Source: JBQTHD01 sp052390275
GTDB lineage: Bacteria > Actinomycetota > Acidimicrobiia > Acidimicrobiales > AC-14
Direction of reading: 5' to 3'
NCBI GenBank assembly: GCA_052390275.1
Contig: JBQTHD010000027.1
Coordinates: forward strand, 17,212 to 81,211
Length of the DNA stretch: 64,000 bases
A program made the translations under genes and the position numbers. Positions within the stretch are counted from its first letter, which is position 1; each line of letters opens with the position of its first letter. Below are positions 8,575 to 18,400 of this stretch, piece by piece. The notes beneath the pieces were generated by a model, which saw only the letters and a list, made by a program, of their open reading frames with translations, was not told the DNA's origin and did not search any database.

Positions 8575-9312
8575 ATGTCCATCGAAGTGGTCACCATGCC
8601 CTTGCTGGCCGTGGCCGCTGGCCTGGTCTCGTTCAGTTCGCCGTGCTGTCTGCCCCTGGTCCCCGGGTATCTGTCCTTCATGTCCGCCCTCCCGGTGGCC
8701 GACCTTGGGGCACCGCAGGCCCGGGCCGTGACCTTGCGGGCGGCGCTGTTGTTCGTGGCCGGGTTCACCCTGGTCTTCACCGTCCTGGGAGTGGCCGTCC
8801 AGCAGGCGGGCGCGGCCCTGTTCTCCAATCAGGGTCCGGTCGTCCGGTCCCTGGGCGTGGTGGTGGTGATCCTGGGCCTTTCCAACCTCGGCCTGCTCCG
8901 TTTGCCCGCATTTTTGAAGCGGGAGCGGCGGATGGACCTGGCCCGACTGCCGCGGGGTCCTGCCGGGGCCTTGCCTCTGGGTATGGCCTTCGCCGCCGGT
9001 TGGGCCCCCTGCATAGGCCCGATCCTGGCCACCATCCTGGCCACCGCAGCGGCCACCGAGAGTGTGGCCTGGGGGGCGCTGCTGTTGGCGCTGTACTCGC
9101 TGGGCCTGGGCCTGCCGTTTGTGGCTTTGGCCTTGGGGTACCGCCGGGCGACCGGGTCGGTGGCCTGGTTACGCCGCAACGGCCGCCGCATAGAGCGCGC
9201 CGGGGGGGCGTTGCTGGTGGGGGTTGGGCTCCTGCTGATCGGTGGCTGGTGGGGTCCGATCCTTCGACCCATCCAGCGCCGCCTGGCCGAATTGGGCTGG
9301 CCCCCGGTATGA
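8575..9312 (+). CDS. ccdA: Cytochrome c biogenesis / thiol-disulfide transporter CcdA
   Basis: CcdA carries reducing equivalents from cytoplasmic thioredoxin across the membrane. The 245-residue protein has six or so hydrophobic helices and both conserved cysteine sites: SPCCLPLVPGYLSF in the first helix and GWAPCIGPILATIL after the middle loop. Its stop overlaps the start of a membrane-anchored thioredoxin (ATGA), the natural recipient. A TAGGTT box at 8560-8565 lies nine bases before the ATG and may be the -10 element, leaving almost no leader. The gene is divergent from cobB. Confidence 0.9.
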   Translation: MSIEVVTMPLLAVAAGLVSFSSPCCLPLVPGYLSFMSALPVADLGAPQARAVTLRAALLFVAGFTLVFTVLGVAVQQAGAALFSNQGPVVRSLGVVVVILGLSNLGLLRLPAFLKRERRMDLARLPRGPAGALPLGMAFAAGWAPCIGPILATILATAAATESVAWGALLLALYSLGLGLPFVALALGYRRATGSVAWLRRNGRRIERAGGALLVGVGLLLIGGWWGPILRPIQRRLAELGWPPV

Positions 9313-10079
9313 CAGACGAAGTGGCCAAGCCGTCGAGAGTGGCGCCACAACTATCTCCGCCTGAACTATCTCCGCCTGACCTATCTCCGCCTGAACTATC
9401 TCCCGACGGGTCTGAACGACCCGACGGTAGGTCGGCACCATCCGACGGGACGTCGCTACCGTCTACCGACACGGCCGACCTCTCAACTCAAGCCCTGGAA
9501 TCGGGTCGCAGATTGACCCCCTCGCGGCCGACCGGGCGGAGGTCGGTCAAGTGGGTGGCCCTGGCCGTGGGCCTGGTGGTCCTGGCGCTCGCTGCGGTGC
9601 TGGCCGGTCGCCCTCCGGCGGCCCAAAGGGCGGTGCGCTCGCCCCTGGTGGGCCGTCCCGCTCCCTCCATCGACGCAGTCACCATCGACGACGAGAGCTT
9701 CGACCTCGACTCCACGCGGGGCCGATGGGTGGTGGTCAATTTCTTTGCCACCTGGTGCGTCCCCTGCCGCCAGGAACACGACGATCTCATCCGCTTCTCC
9801 GAATCTCACGCCCGCCTGGGCGACGCCTCAGTCGTCGGGGTCGTCTACAGCGACAGCGATATCGCCGTGCGGGAGTACCGGGCCAAGGAGGGGGGGGACT
9901 GGCCGATGGTGAGCGATCCCAAAGGTCGGGTGGCACTGGACTTCGGTGTGGCCCGTGTCCCCGAGTCCTTCCTGATCGATCCCAGCGGGGTGGTGGTGGC
10001 CAAGATCCTGGGGGGAGTGCGCGACATCGACCTTGACCGCCTCCTGGCGGAGGCCCGCGACCCTCAGTTGGCGCCCTGA
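9309..10079 (+). CDS. Membrane-anchored TlpA/ResA-family thioredoxin-like protein
   Basis: The 256-residue protein has a long disordered cytoplasmic N terminus (about 1-78) with a 5-residue tandem repeat (LSPPE/D), then one transmembrane helix. An extracytoplasmic AhpC/TSA-thioredoxin domain follows with VNFFATWCVPCRQE (Cys150, Cys153) and the cis-proline segment GVARVPESFLID. It should reduce apocytochrome c or other exported thiols with electrons from CcdA, whose gene it overlaps by four bases. The family is confident. The client protein is unknown, since no cytochrome gene is nearby. Confidence 0.88.
   Translation: MTDEVAKPSRVAPQLSPPELSPPDLSPPELSPDGSERPDGRSAPSDGTSLPSTDTADLSTQALESGRRLTPSRPTGRRSVKWVALAVGLVVLALAAVLAGRPPAAQRAVRSPLVGRPAPSIDAVTIDDESFDLDSTRGRWVVVNFFATWCVPCRQEHDDLIRFSESHARLGDASVVGVVYSDSDIAVREYRAKEGGDWPMVSDPKGRVALDFGVARVPESFLIDPSGVVVAKILGGVRDIDLDRLLAEARDPQLAP
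9351..9410. repeat. 15-bp tandem repeat (3 full units plus a degenerate fourth)
   Basis: CTATCTCCGCCTGA(A/C) occurs at 9351, 9366 and 9381, followed by a degenerate copy at 9396. It is in frame and encodes LSPPE/LSPPD in the disordered N terminus of the thioredoxin-like protein. Confidence 0.9.
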
Positions 10080-10161
10080 CTGGCCGGCTGGGACCCTGGT
10101 CGGGGTTAGTCTCGGTTGTGGTTCGTGTCGCCTCGAGCGGATGTGGGGGGCGGTGCCAGCC

Positions 10162-10656
10162 ATGAACGGGGCCCTGGAAACAGTGGTGCTGGTGCTGGGG
10201 GCCATGGCCGGCGCTGTCCTATTCGTCCTGGTCCTGGTGGCCCTGGTCTCGTTGATCAGGACGCTGGCTTCGGCCCGTTCAGCCATCGACGATTTCCATA
10301 CCCGGGCAGTTCCCCTTCTCGACGACACCCACGAGGTCGTCCGCCAGGCCAAGGCCGATCTCGGCAAGGTTGACACCTTGTTGACCCGGGCCGATGCCAT
10401 CTCCGGCACGGTCGACTCGGCCTCCAAACTGGCCTACACGCTGGTATCCAATCCAGCGGTCAAGGTGCTGGCCCTGGCCACCGGCGGCGCCCGGGCGGTG
10501 GGTCGCCTGCGCCGAGGTCAGTTGACCAGGGTGCTCAGCCCTGGACGCGCTCGGCGGTCCAAAGGTTCAGGTCTGACCGCAGGCGAGGCAGTCGGCGGGC
10601 TTGGCGCTGCCCAACCCGGGTTGGGCGCAGGGTCAGCCGGGGACGAGGCCGGATGA
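10162..10656 (+). CDS. DUF948-family membrane-anchored protein
   Basis: This is a small protein of about 164 residues with one N-terminal transmembrane helix (LETVVLVLGAMAGAVLFVLVLVAL split by polar ends). A helical segment follows (AIDDFHTRAVPLLDDTHEVV, then QAKADLGKVDTLLTRADAISGTVD), the heptad-like pattern of DUF948 proteins. It sits immediately before DUF6167 and alaS, the usual actinobacterial position. An ATG seven codons upstream (10141) is an alternative start. A TAGTCT box near 10107 could be its -10 element. Function is unknown; the coiled helix suggests an envelope-associated role. Confidence 0.75.
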   Translation: MNGALETVVLVLGAMAGAVLFVLVLVALVSLIRTLASARSAIDDFHTRAVPLLDDTHEVVRQAKADLGKVDTLLTRADAISGTVDSASKLAYTLVSNPAVKVLALATGGARAVGRLRRGQLTRVLSPGRARRSKGSGLTAGEAVGGLGAAQPGLGAGSAGDEAG

Positions 10657-11024
10657 AGCGGGCGTTTTGGTTGTCCACCGGAATGGTGGTGGGCGCGGCC
10701 TCGTCGGTGTCGGCAATGCTGCGGGTTCGTCGCCGCCTGTCCCGCCTGGCCCCGTCCCAGATTGTCGGGGACCTGCGGGCCAGACTGGGTGACGTGGGCA
10801 GGGAGCTCCAGTTGGCGGCGCAGGAGGGACGTATGGCCATGGCCGAGCGGGAGGCCCAACTCTGGGCCGAGATCGACCCGGAGCGCGATCGACGTCGACG
10901 GCCGGCCCTGAGCGATGCCTCCGTGGGATCACCGGCCCGAGGCCCGTCCCCGGGCGGGCGGGCCCGGTCGGCGCTGACCCCAGGTTCGCGGCCCGCCGCC
11001 CGGCGGCGGAGTCGGCGCGCTTGA
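10653..11024 (+). CDS. DUF6167-like small protein upstream of alaS
   Basis: This 123-residue protein has a short hydrophobic N terminus (MKRAFWLSTGMVVGAASSVSA) and a basic helical middle (LRVRRRLSRLAPSQIVGDL). Its C terminus is disordered and Arg/Pro-rich. The start overlaps the DUF948 gene by four bases, and its TGA overlaps the TTG start of alaS by four bases. Conserved position next to alaS rather than known chemistry is the main identification. No function is assigned. Confidence 0.7.
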   Translation: MKRAFWLSTGMVVGAASSVSAMLRVRRRLSRLAPSQIVGDLRARLGDVGRELQLAAQEGRMAMAEREAQLWAEIDPERDRRRRPALSDASVGSPARGPSPGGRARSALTPGSRPAARRRSRRA

Positions 11025-13750
11025 GCCAGAACATCGACAACCGAACGCGTTCGCAGAAGTCGCCTCAGCACCGGCCACCGCAGCACCGGTCGCCAAGGGA
11101 CTCGGCCGAACTGCGGGACGCCTTCACCGGCTACTTCGTTGAGCGCGGCCACCGTCGGGTCCCCTCCGGCGGCCTGATTCCCCATCACCCGGCCGCCCCG
11201 CTTCTGGCCAACGCCGGCATGAACCAGTTCATCGGGATCCTGGTCGGGGAGGAGGCGGCCCCGGACCCGCCCCGGGCCACTTCGGTGCAGAAGTGTTTCC
11301 GCACCGCTGACATCGACATCGTCGGCGACACCACCCGCCACCTCACCTTCTTCGAGATGCTGGGCAACTTCAGTTTCGGGGACTACTTCAAGGACCGGGC
11401 CATTCCCATGGCCTGGGAGTTGGTGACCGGGACCCTGGGGCTGGATCCGGATCGGCTGTGGGTGACGGTTCACACGAGCGACGACGAGGCCGAGAACATC
11501 TGGCTGCGAGATGTCGGGGTGCCTGCCGAGCGGGTCAGCCGCCTGGGGGACGACAACTTCTGGGAGATGGCCAAGGGTGGAGTTGGACCCTGCGGTCCCT
11601 GCTCGGAGATCTACTGGGACAAGGGTCCCGATCATGGTCCCCCCGGTGGTCCCGAGGTGGGAGGACCCGAGCGCTATGTGGAGATCTGGAACCTGGTCTT
11701 CATGCAGTACCAGCGCAGTGCGGAGGGCCGACTCGATGACCTGCCCCGGCGCAACATCGACACCGGGGCGGGGTTGGAGCGGATCCTGCCGATATTGACG
11801 GGGGCGGCGTCGGTGTTCGAAACCGACGTGCTGGCCCCCGTGGTGGCGGCCGCCTCGGAATCGGTGGGCCGGGCCTACGGCCAAGCAGAGAAGACCGATC
11901 GGTCGCTGCGGATCATGGCCGACCATGGCCGGGCCATGACCATTTTGCTCAGCGACGGGGTTTCACCCTCCAACGAGGACCGGGGCTACGTGCTGCGGCG
12001 GATCATCCGCCGTGCCGTGCGTCACGGCGTGGGCCTGGGGGCCACCACGCTCATCACCCCGGCGCTGGTGGAGGCGACCGTTGGGGTCCTGGGGGTGGCC
12101 TACCCGGACCTCGTGGTCGATAGGGATGCAGTTGTCGCTGCAGCCTCCCGGGAGGAGGAGCGCTTCCGGTCGACCCTCAAAGCGGGAACGTCCCTACTCG
12201 ATGAGGCGCTGGACCCGTTGGGGCCGGGAGCCGAGTTGGACGGCGCCGTGGCCTTCAAACTCCATGACACCTATGGCTTTCCGTTGGAGTTGACCCTGGA
12301 GGTGGCGGGCGAGCGCGGGGTAACGGTCGACCAGGAGGGCTTCACCCGGGCCATGGACGCCCAGCGGGCCGCCGGCCGGGCGGCGCGTTCCAAACCGGTG
12401 GCCGGCGGGGGAGATCGGACCCAGCGCCTGCGCCAGATCGTCGATGCTCACGGCCCGACCCGCTTCACCGGCTACGAGGCCACCCAGGGCCAAGCCCGGA
12501 TTCTGGCTGTCATGGCCCACGAGGTTCCTACCGCGCCGGCCGGGCCCAACGGCTCGGCGCCGAGGGAGGCCGCCCCGGCACGCGCCGAAGTCGGTGTCGA
12601 GGTATTCGCCGACGTCACCCCCTTCTACGCCGAGGGCGGGGGCCAGGTGGGCGACACCGGATGGATCGTGACGGCCGGGGGTCGGGCCCGGGTGATCGAC
12701 ACCCAGCAGGTGCTGCCCGGCCTGTGGGCCCATGTGGCGGAGGTGACCGAGGGCCAGGTCGAGCCCGGCGAGGACGCCAGCCTGGCGGTGGATGTGACCC
12801 GGCGGGCGGCCATCCGCCGCAACCACACCGGCACCCACCTGCTGCACTGGGCCCTGCGTGAGGTACTGGGCTCCCATGTCCGCCAGGCCGGGTCGCTGGT
12901 GGCCCCCGATCGCCTGCGATTCGACTTCAGCCATCACTCGCCGGTGTCGGCCGCCCAGTTGGCCGCAATCGAGCGGTTGGCCAACGCGCAGATCCTGGAC
13001 AACTCGCCGGTGCGCACCTACGAAACCTCCATGGATGAGGCGCGGGCCAAAGGAGCCATCGCCTTTTTTGGTGACAAGTACGGCGATGTGGTCCGGGTGG
13101 TCGAGGCCGGACCCCATTCGGTCGAACTGTGCGGGGGCACCCACGTCGACGCCCTTGGCAGTATCGGGCCGGTGGCCATCGTTTCGGAGTCATCTATCGG
13201 GGCCAACCTGCGCCGCCTGGAAGCGGTGACCGGAACGGGCAGCTTCGACCGGTTCCGGGGAGAAGCCGAAACCCTGGCCCGGGCGGCCTCGCTGCTGCGG
13301 GTGGCCCCCGGCGAGGTTCCCGACCGCATCGAGAAACTTCTGGATGACCACCGCTCCCTGGCCGAGGCTCTGCGTCTGGCCAAACGATCCCAAGCCGGGG
13401 ATCGGGCCCGGGACCTTGCCGCCTCCGCTGTGGATGGGGCGGTGGTGGCCCGCTGTGACGGTTTGGGGCGCGACGAGTTGCGGGAGTTGGCTCTGGCCGT
13501 GCGGGAGGTTCCCGGGGTGCGGGCGGTGGTGCTCGGCGGTGCGCCCCCCGGAGGGGGGGCGGCTCTGGTCGGGGCGGTGGCCGCGGGGTCGGGACTGGTG
13601 GCCTCCGAACTGATCGCGGCGGCCGCCAAACTCACCGGCGGCGGAGGCGGCCGCAGCCCGGACGTGGCGGTGGCCGGGGGCCGGGACCCGTCCCGCCTTG
13701 ACGAGGCTCTGGACCTGGCGCGGGCAGCGGTGTCCTCCGGGGCCACGTAA
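11021..13750 (+). CDS. alaS: Alanyl-tRNA synthetase AlaS
   Basis: AlaS charges tRNA-Ala and edits mischarged Ser/Gly. The 909-residue protein has the class II catalytic core at the N terminus (FTGYFVERGHRRVPSGGLIP; GPCGPCSEIYWD; RNIDTGAGLERI). The editing domain carries the zinc-type motifs NHTGTHLLHWAL and CGGTHVDALGSIG. The C-terminal C-Ala domain ends in a Gly-rich GGGGGRSPDVAVAGG. Length and domain order match the family. Translation starts at a TTG that overlaps the preceding gene, and the N-terminal 25 residues are unconserved. Confidence 0.95.
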   Translation: MSQNIDNRTRSQKSPQHRPPQHRSPRDSAELRDAFTGYFVERGHRRVPSGGLIPHHPAAPLLANAGMNQFIGILVGEEAAPDPPRATSVQKCFRTADIDIVGDTTRHLTFFEMLGNFSFGDYFKDRAIPMAWELVTGTLGLDPDRLWVTVHTSDDEAENIWLRDVGVPAERVSRLGDDNFWEMAKGGVGPCGPCSEIYWDKGPDHGPPGGPEVGGPERYVEIWNLVFMQYQRSAEGRLDDLPRRNIDTGAGLERILPILTGAASVFETDVLAPVVAAASESVGRAYGQAEKTDRSLRIMADHGRAMTILLSDGVSPSNEDRGYVLRRIIRRAVRHGVGLGATTLITPALVEATVGVLGVAYPDLVVDRDAVVAAASREEERFRSTLKAGTSLLDEALDPLGPGAELDGAVAFKLHDTYGFPLELTLEVAGERGVTVDQEGFTRAMDAQRAAGRAARSKPVAGGGDRTQRLRQIVDAHGPTRFTGYEATQGQARILAVMAHEVPTAPAGPNGSAPREAAPARAEVGVEVFADVTPFYAEGGGQVGDTGWIVTAGGRARVIDTQQVLPGLWAHVAEVTEGQVEPGEDASLAVDVTRRAAIRRNHTGTHLLHWALREVLGSHVRQAGSLVAPDRLRFDFSHHSPVSAAQLAAIERLANAQILDNSPVRTYETSMDEARAKGAIAFFGDKYGDVVRVVEAGPHSVELCGGTHVDALGSIGPVAIVSESSIGANLRRLEAVTGTGSFDRFRGEAETLARAASLLRVAPGEVPDRIEKLLDDHRSLAEALRLAKRSQAGDRARDLAASAVDGAVVARCDGLGRDELRELALAVREVPGVRAVVLGGAPPGGGAALVGAVAAGSGLVASELIAAAAKLTGGGGGRSPDVAVAGGRDPSRLDEALDLARAAVSSGAT

Positions 13751-13854
13751 TGGCCGGACCTGTTGACCCCGACGGCCCGGCTGCGGGGGAGGCCGCTGCT
13801 GACGCGGCGCCGGTTCGTGCACCGGAAGACCCGGCCGGGCCGCCGTGCGGGTGA
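13750..13854 (+). CDS. Possible 34-residue linker ORF between alaS and ruvX
   Basis: An ATG overlaps the alaS TAA by one base (TAATG) and opens a 34-codon frame encoding an Ala/Pro/Gly/Asp-rich peptide. Its TGA overlaps an in-frame ATG of ruvX by one base (TGATG) and the likelier GTG start by several. No domain is recognised. It may be a reinitiation bridge that carries ribosomes from alaS into ruvX rather than a functional protein. Confidence 0.3.
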   Translation: MAGPVDPDGPAAGEAAADAAPVRAPEDPAGPPCG

Positions 13855-14288
13855 TGGCGTTGGACCTGGGCACCCGCCGGGTCGGGGTGGCTGTTTGCGA
13901 TCCGGGCGAACTCATCGCTTTTCCTCATGGGGTGATCGATCGATCGCCCGACGCCGCGGCCGATCGTCGTCGCCTGGCAGATCTGGCCGATGAACTGGAG
14001 GCCGAGGCGGTAATCGTGGGCCTGCCCCTGACTTTGGGTGGGGTACGCGGCGCCGCAGCTATGGCGGCCGAGGCAGAGGCCGCCGCGTTGGCGGAAGTTC
14101 TGGGGGTTCCGCTGGAATGCCATGACGAGCGGATGAGCACGGTTACCGCACATCGCCAGATGAACGCTGCCGGCCGTAACTCCCGCGAGCGCCGGGGATC
14201 GGTGGACGCTGCCGCCGCGGCGGTGATCCTGCAGTCCTGGTTGGACAGCCGCCGCCTTGCGGGGGATCGAGATGAGACAAGCCGATGA
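13845..14288 (+). CDS. ruvX: RuvX/YqgF-type nuclease (pre-16S rRNA processing / Holliday junction)
   Basis: The 147-residue protein begins MRVMALDLGTRRVGVAV, the RNase H-like YqgF start with its catalytic Asp in LDLG. It continues with VIVGLPLTLGG and the conserved DERMSTVTAHRQM block before the closing SVDAAAAAVILQSWL helix with its acidic residue. YqgF family members process the 16S rRNA 5' end or resolve recombination junctions. The GTG start keeps the conserved RV residues; an ATG three codons later is possible. It lies between alaS and mltG, the usual order. Confidence 0.9.
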   Translation: MRVMALDLGTRRVGVAVCDPGELIAFPHGVIDRSPDAAADRRRLADLADELEAEAVIVGLPLTLGGVRGAAAMAAEAEAAALAEVLGVPLECHDERMSTVTAHRQMNAAGRNSRERRGSVDAAAAAVILQSWLDSRRLAGDRDETSR

Positions 14289-15363
14289 ACAGCACGGCGA
14301 CCAGGCCTATGACGCTGGACACCAACCGGTGACCCTCAACTCTCGCGGCCGGCGGGTCCTAGTGGTCCTGGGTGCCTTGGCTGGCCTGATGCTGGTCATC
14401 GGTCTGGTGGGGGGGTTGTGGCTTAATCGTCAGCTCAAACCCCCCGGCCCGGTCGGTCCGGAGGTGGGCATCACCGTCCCGACCGGGGCCAGCACCGAGG
14501 AGGTTGGTCGACTCCTGGAGGAAGCCGGAGTCGTTGACAGCGGAAGCTTCTTCGTCCGCTATCTGCGTTTCACCGACGCCGGCGCCATACAGGCGGGAGC
14601 GTTCACGCTTCGTCAGCGGGCGGATCTGGCAGAGGTGGCCGAGGTCCTGAGCCGTGCCCCTGCGTCCGCCCCCGAACAGCGCCTCACCGTCCCGGAGGGC
14701 CTGACCATTCCCCAGGTGGCCGAGATCGTCGGCCGCCTACCGGGGCGCCGCGCCGAGGCCTTCATGGCTGCGGCTGCCTCCGGGAAGATTCGATCCCGCT
14801 ACCAACCTGCGGATCAGGGCCTGGAGGGACTGGTCCTGCCCGAGACCTACCTGGTTCGGGCCATCGACACCGAGGCTGAGATCCTGGCCAGGATGGTGGC
14901 GGCCTTCGATGATTTGGCAGCCGAACTGGGGATCGAGGCCAAGGCCCGGGCCCTGGGGGTGACGCCCCATCAGGCGGCGGTGGTGGCCTCATTGGTGGAG
15001 CGCGAGGCCCGGGTGGACAAGGACCGAGGCCCCATCGCCCGGGTCATCTACAACCGTCTGGATCGGGGCATGCGCCTGCAGATCGACGCCACCGTCCAGT
15101 TCGCGCTTGGGGTAAACAAGCCCCGACTGTTGTTCAAGGACCTCGAGGTCGACTCGCCCTACAACACCTATCGCATCGCCGGGCTTCCGCCGGGACCCAT
15201 AGCCAACCCCGGCCGGGCCGCTCTTGCTGCTGCCCTGGACCCGCCCGTGGTTCCCTGGATCTTTTATGTCCTGGCCGATGCCGATGGAAGCCATGCTTTC
15301 GCTGAGACCGGGGCGGAGTTCGAGCGCCTCAAGGCCGCCTCCGCCCGCAAGGGCCTTCTCTGA
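14272..15363 (+). CDS. mltG: Endolytic murein transglycosylase MltG
   Basis: MltG cuts nascent glycan strands in peptidoglycan and ends their elongation. The 363-residue protein has a short cytoplasmic tail, one transmembrane helix (about 29-50), a LysM-like segment (EVGITVPTGASTEEVGRLL) and the YceG domain. The catalytic glutamate is Glu243 in VVASLVEREA, and the domain ends YFVLADADGS-like as YVLADADGSHAF. It starts inside the ruvX end. It was evidently followed directly by aroE once. Now an aroE fragment and the Rhs cassette follow it, and a second broken copy of its 3' end lies at 22405-22569. Confidence 0.92.
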   Translation: MRQADEQHGDQAYDAGHQPVTLNSRGRRVLVVLGALAGLMLVIGLVGGLWLNRQLKPPGPVGPEVGITVPTGASTEEVGRLLEEAGVVDSGSFFVRYLRFTDAGAIQAGAFTLRQRADLAEVAEVLSRAPASAPEQRLTVPEGLTIPQVAEIVGRLPGRRAEAFMAAAASGKIRSRYQPADQGLEGLVLPETYLVRAIDTEAEILARMVAAFDDLAAELGIEAKARALGVTPHQAAVVASLVEREARVDKDRGPIARVIYNRLDRGMRLQIDATVQFALGVNKPRLLFKDLEVDSPYNTYRIAGLPPGPIANPGRAALAAALDPPVVPWIFYVLADADGSHAFAETGAEFERLKAASARKGLL

Positions 15364-15384
15364 TGGTCGCCAGACACCAACAAG

Positions 15385-15452
15385 GACACAGATCCCAACG
15401 GGACTGGGCTGGTCGCTCTCATGCGGCCGACGACTTCGACCCCGGCGGACGC
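15385..15452 (+). pseudogene. aroE internal fragment (left scar of the Rhs cassette)
   Basis: Between the mltG stop and the Rhs start lies DNA that reads TDPNGTGLVAL and, after a frameshift, ADDFDPGGR. The intact AroE at 22583 has NTDGTGLVASLLADDFDPGGRR. At DNA level, GGCCGACGACTTCGA and the next 14 bases match intact aroE at about 26 of 29 positions. The rest of that aroE copy is gone. It matches the reciprocal mltG remnant beyond the cassette. Confidence 0.75.
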
Positions 15453-15457
15453 CCCTG

Positions 15458-18400
15458 ATGAGCCCGATCATCGCCCGCATCCGGCTGATTCTGGCGGTGG
15501 CGTTACTCGGGGCCAGCGTTCCAATCCTGGAGGCCTTCACGCCGTTGCCGCTGGAGCGGGCCGAAGCGGTTCTATCGAGGTCCCAGCGAATAGCGGCTGG
15601 CACCACGCACTCTTTGGCCGTTTTGCCCAATGGAACTGTCAGGGCCTGGGGCTCAAATGGTTCAGGACAGTTGGGTAATGGAACCACCACCAGCGCCCCC
15701 ACCTCCACGCCGGTGGCCGTCACCGGTATAGGTGGCGTTCGGGCTGTGGAAGCCGGGCTCAACCACTCCGTGGCCATTGTTGGCGATCGGACCCTTCGCA
15801 CCTGGGGAGCCAATGGCTTGGGGCAGTTGGGCGACGGCAGCGGCACCCAGCGCAACACCCCCGTAGCCGTTGCCGGTGGCTTGACCAACGTGAGCGCCGT
15901 TGCGGCGGGCACCAACCACACCCTGGCCGTGGCCGATGGATCGCTGCGGGCCTGGGGCAACAACATATTTCGCCAGTTGGGCAACGGCACCACCACCAAC
16001 CGCTTCACTCCAGCGGCGGTGGTCGGTGTCAGCGGCAGCTTCGTGGCCGTGGCCGGGGGCGATAGTCATTCCCTGGCCCTCACCAACGACGGCAAGGTCT
16101 GGGCCTGGGGCCACAACAACTTCGGCCAGCTGGGCCGATCGACGGCCAACTTCGACGGTGACCCACCCGAACAGGTGGCCGGCCTTCCCCCCATCGCCGC
16201 CATCGCCGCCGGGCTGTTTCACTCCATGGCCCTCGGCACCGACGGGCGGGTGTGGACCTGGGGGCGCAACAACGCCGGTCAGCTTGGCTACAACCCCCCG
16301 GGAGTCGGGTCCTCGGTGCCGAGAGCCGTGGCAAGCCTGAGCGCCATCAACGCCATCGGGGCAGGATCGTCGCACTCGCTGGCGGTGCCAAGCGACGGAA
16401 GCGTTCGGACCTGGGGGTCAAACTCAGACGGCCAACTGGGCAACAACACCTGCTGTGCCGCAAGTGTCGTGCCCGTCACCGCCGTTGGCCTCGACGGTGC
16501 GCTGGTGGTCGCCGGTGGGGGTTCGCACTCGGTGGCCATCAAAATCAACCGATCAGGTGCCGTTGGCTGGGGCGCCAATGCTTCGGGCCAGGTGGGCGAT
16601 ACCACCACCGCCAACCGCCCCGCCCCGGTGAATGTGGCCAACCTGGCCATTGCCAATATCCCCCTGCCCGGAGAGATCCTGGGCCCAGGCGGGCCAACGG
16701 GGATCACCGACCGCTGCAGCCTGACCCTTTATCCCATCGACTGTGCCAGCGGAAACTTCTGGCACAGCTTTACCGACCTGGCCATTGGCGGACGGGGCCC
16801 GGGTATCAATCTGGAGCGCACCTACAACTCCCTGGCCGCCGGCGCTGACAGCGGATTCGGCTTCGGTTGGGCCTCCACCTACACCATGGCCCTGTCCATC
16901 GACGCCCCCACCGCCACAGTCACCATCACCCAGGAAAACGGCAGTCAGGCCACCTTTTCATCCGACGGCGACGGCGGCTACTACGTGGCGCCGCGCACCT
17001 TGGCCTCGCTGGTGGCCAACGGCGACGGCACCTTCACCTTCACCCGTCGCCAGCGCGAGCGCTTCGACTTCAACGCCGGTGGCCAACTGGTGGCCATCAC
17101 CGACCTCAACGGCTACGCCACCACCCTGACCCGTCCGAACCCGAGCACCATCGTGGTCACCGATTCGTCTGGCCGCACTCTCACCCTGGGCCTGACCGGC
17201 ACCAGGATCACCTCGGCCACCGACAGCGCCAGCCCACCTCGAACCGTCACCTACTCCTACGACGGCGCCGGCAATCTCGTCGACGTCGTCGACGTCACCG
17301 GGGGCCACACCACCTTCACCTACGACAGCACCCACCGGCTGGTCACCATGCGAGAGCCGAAGTTCTTCGCCGACACCACCACCACTCCAGCGCCGGTGGT
17401 TACCAACGCCTACGACGCCCAGTCGCGCACCGTGAGTCAGTCCGACCCCCTTGGCCGGGTCACCACCTTCGACTACACCACCACACCGGGGGCCACCCGC
17501 ATAACCGATCCCAAAGGCAATGCCCAGGTGCAGACCTACGCCAGTGGCGTGCTCACCTCCATCACCAAGGGAGCCGGCACGCCGTCGGCGGCTACCTGGA
17601 TCTACGACCACGACCCGGCCACCCTCGGCATCAGCAAAGAAACCGACCCCAACGGCGGCGTCACCGTGCGCAGCTATGACCCCCGGGGCAACGTCACCTC
17701 CGAGACCGACCCGCTGGGGCGGATCAGCACCTTCACCTACGACGGGGCCAACAACCTCACCGCGAGCACCGACGCAAGTGGCGTGGTCACCACCATGGCC
17801 TATGACGCCGGGTCCAACCTCACCTCGGTGTCGGCCCCACTGCGCAACAGCGATGGCGCCACCGTGGCCACTGCGACCACGACCTACAACTACGCCGAAG
17901 CCTCCCCGGCACGCCCCGGCGACCTGACGTCGATGGTCGACGCCACCGGGGGGCGCTGGAGCTTCTCCTACGACGCGGCCGGCAACCGTGTGTCAACCAC
18001 TGATCCCGTTGGGAACAAGACCACAGCCACCTTCGATGCCGTCGGACGCAAATCGAGCGAGGTTGGTCCCCGGGGCAACGAGCCGGGCGCCAACCCGGCG
18101 GAGTTCACCACCAACATTTCCTTGCGACCCGACAACCTTCCCACCGCAGTGGTCGATCCGCTGGGGGGTCGAACCGAGTGGACCTATGACCTCAACGCCA
18201 ATGTGGCCTCGACCACCGACCCCCTTGGCAAGATCACCAGCCGCACCCACAACCCAGCCGACGAGCTGACGGCGGTCACCCGGGCTGACGGATCGGCCGT
18301 GGCCTATGAGTACTTCGGCGACGGCGCCCTGCGCTCCTATCGCGACGCGGCCGGCGCCACCACCGCCTATGGATATGACCCGTTGGGGCGGCGCAACACC

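Noticed and set aside
8643..9308. N-terminal extension of the thioredoxin-like protein through ccdA
   Set aside because: The frame is open across ccdA, but the ATG overlapping the ccdA stop gives the sensible start and the upstream residues are out-of-frame ccdA.
15224..15457. Longer N terminus of the Rhs protein reaching into mltG
   Set aside because: Those codons are out-of-frame mltG and the aroE scar; a proper signal peptide begins at the ATG at 15458.
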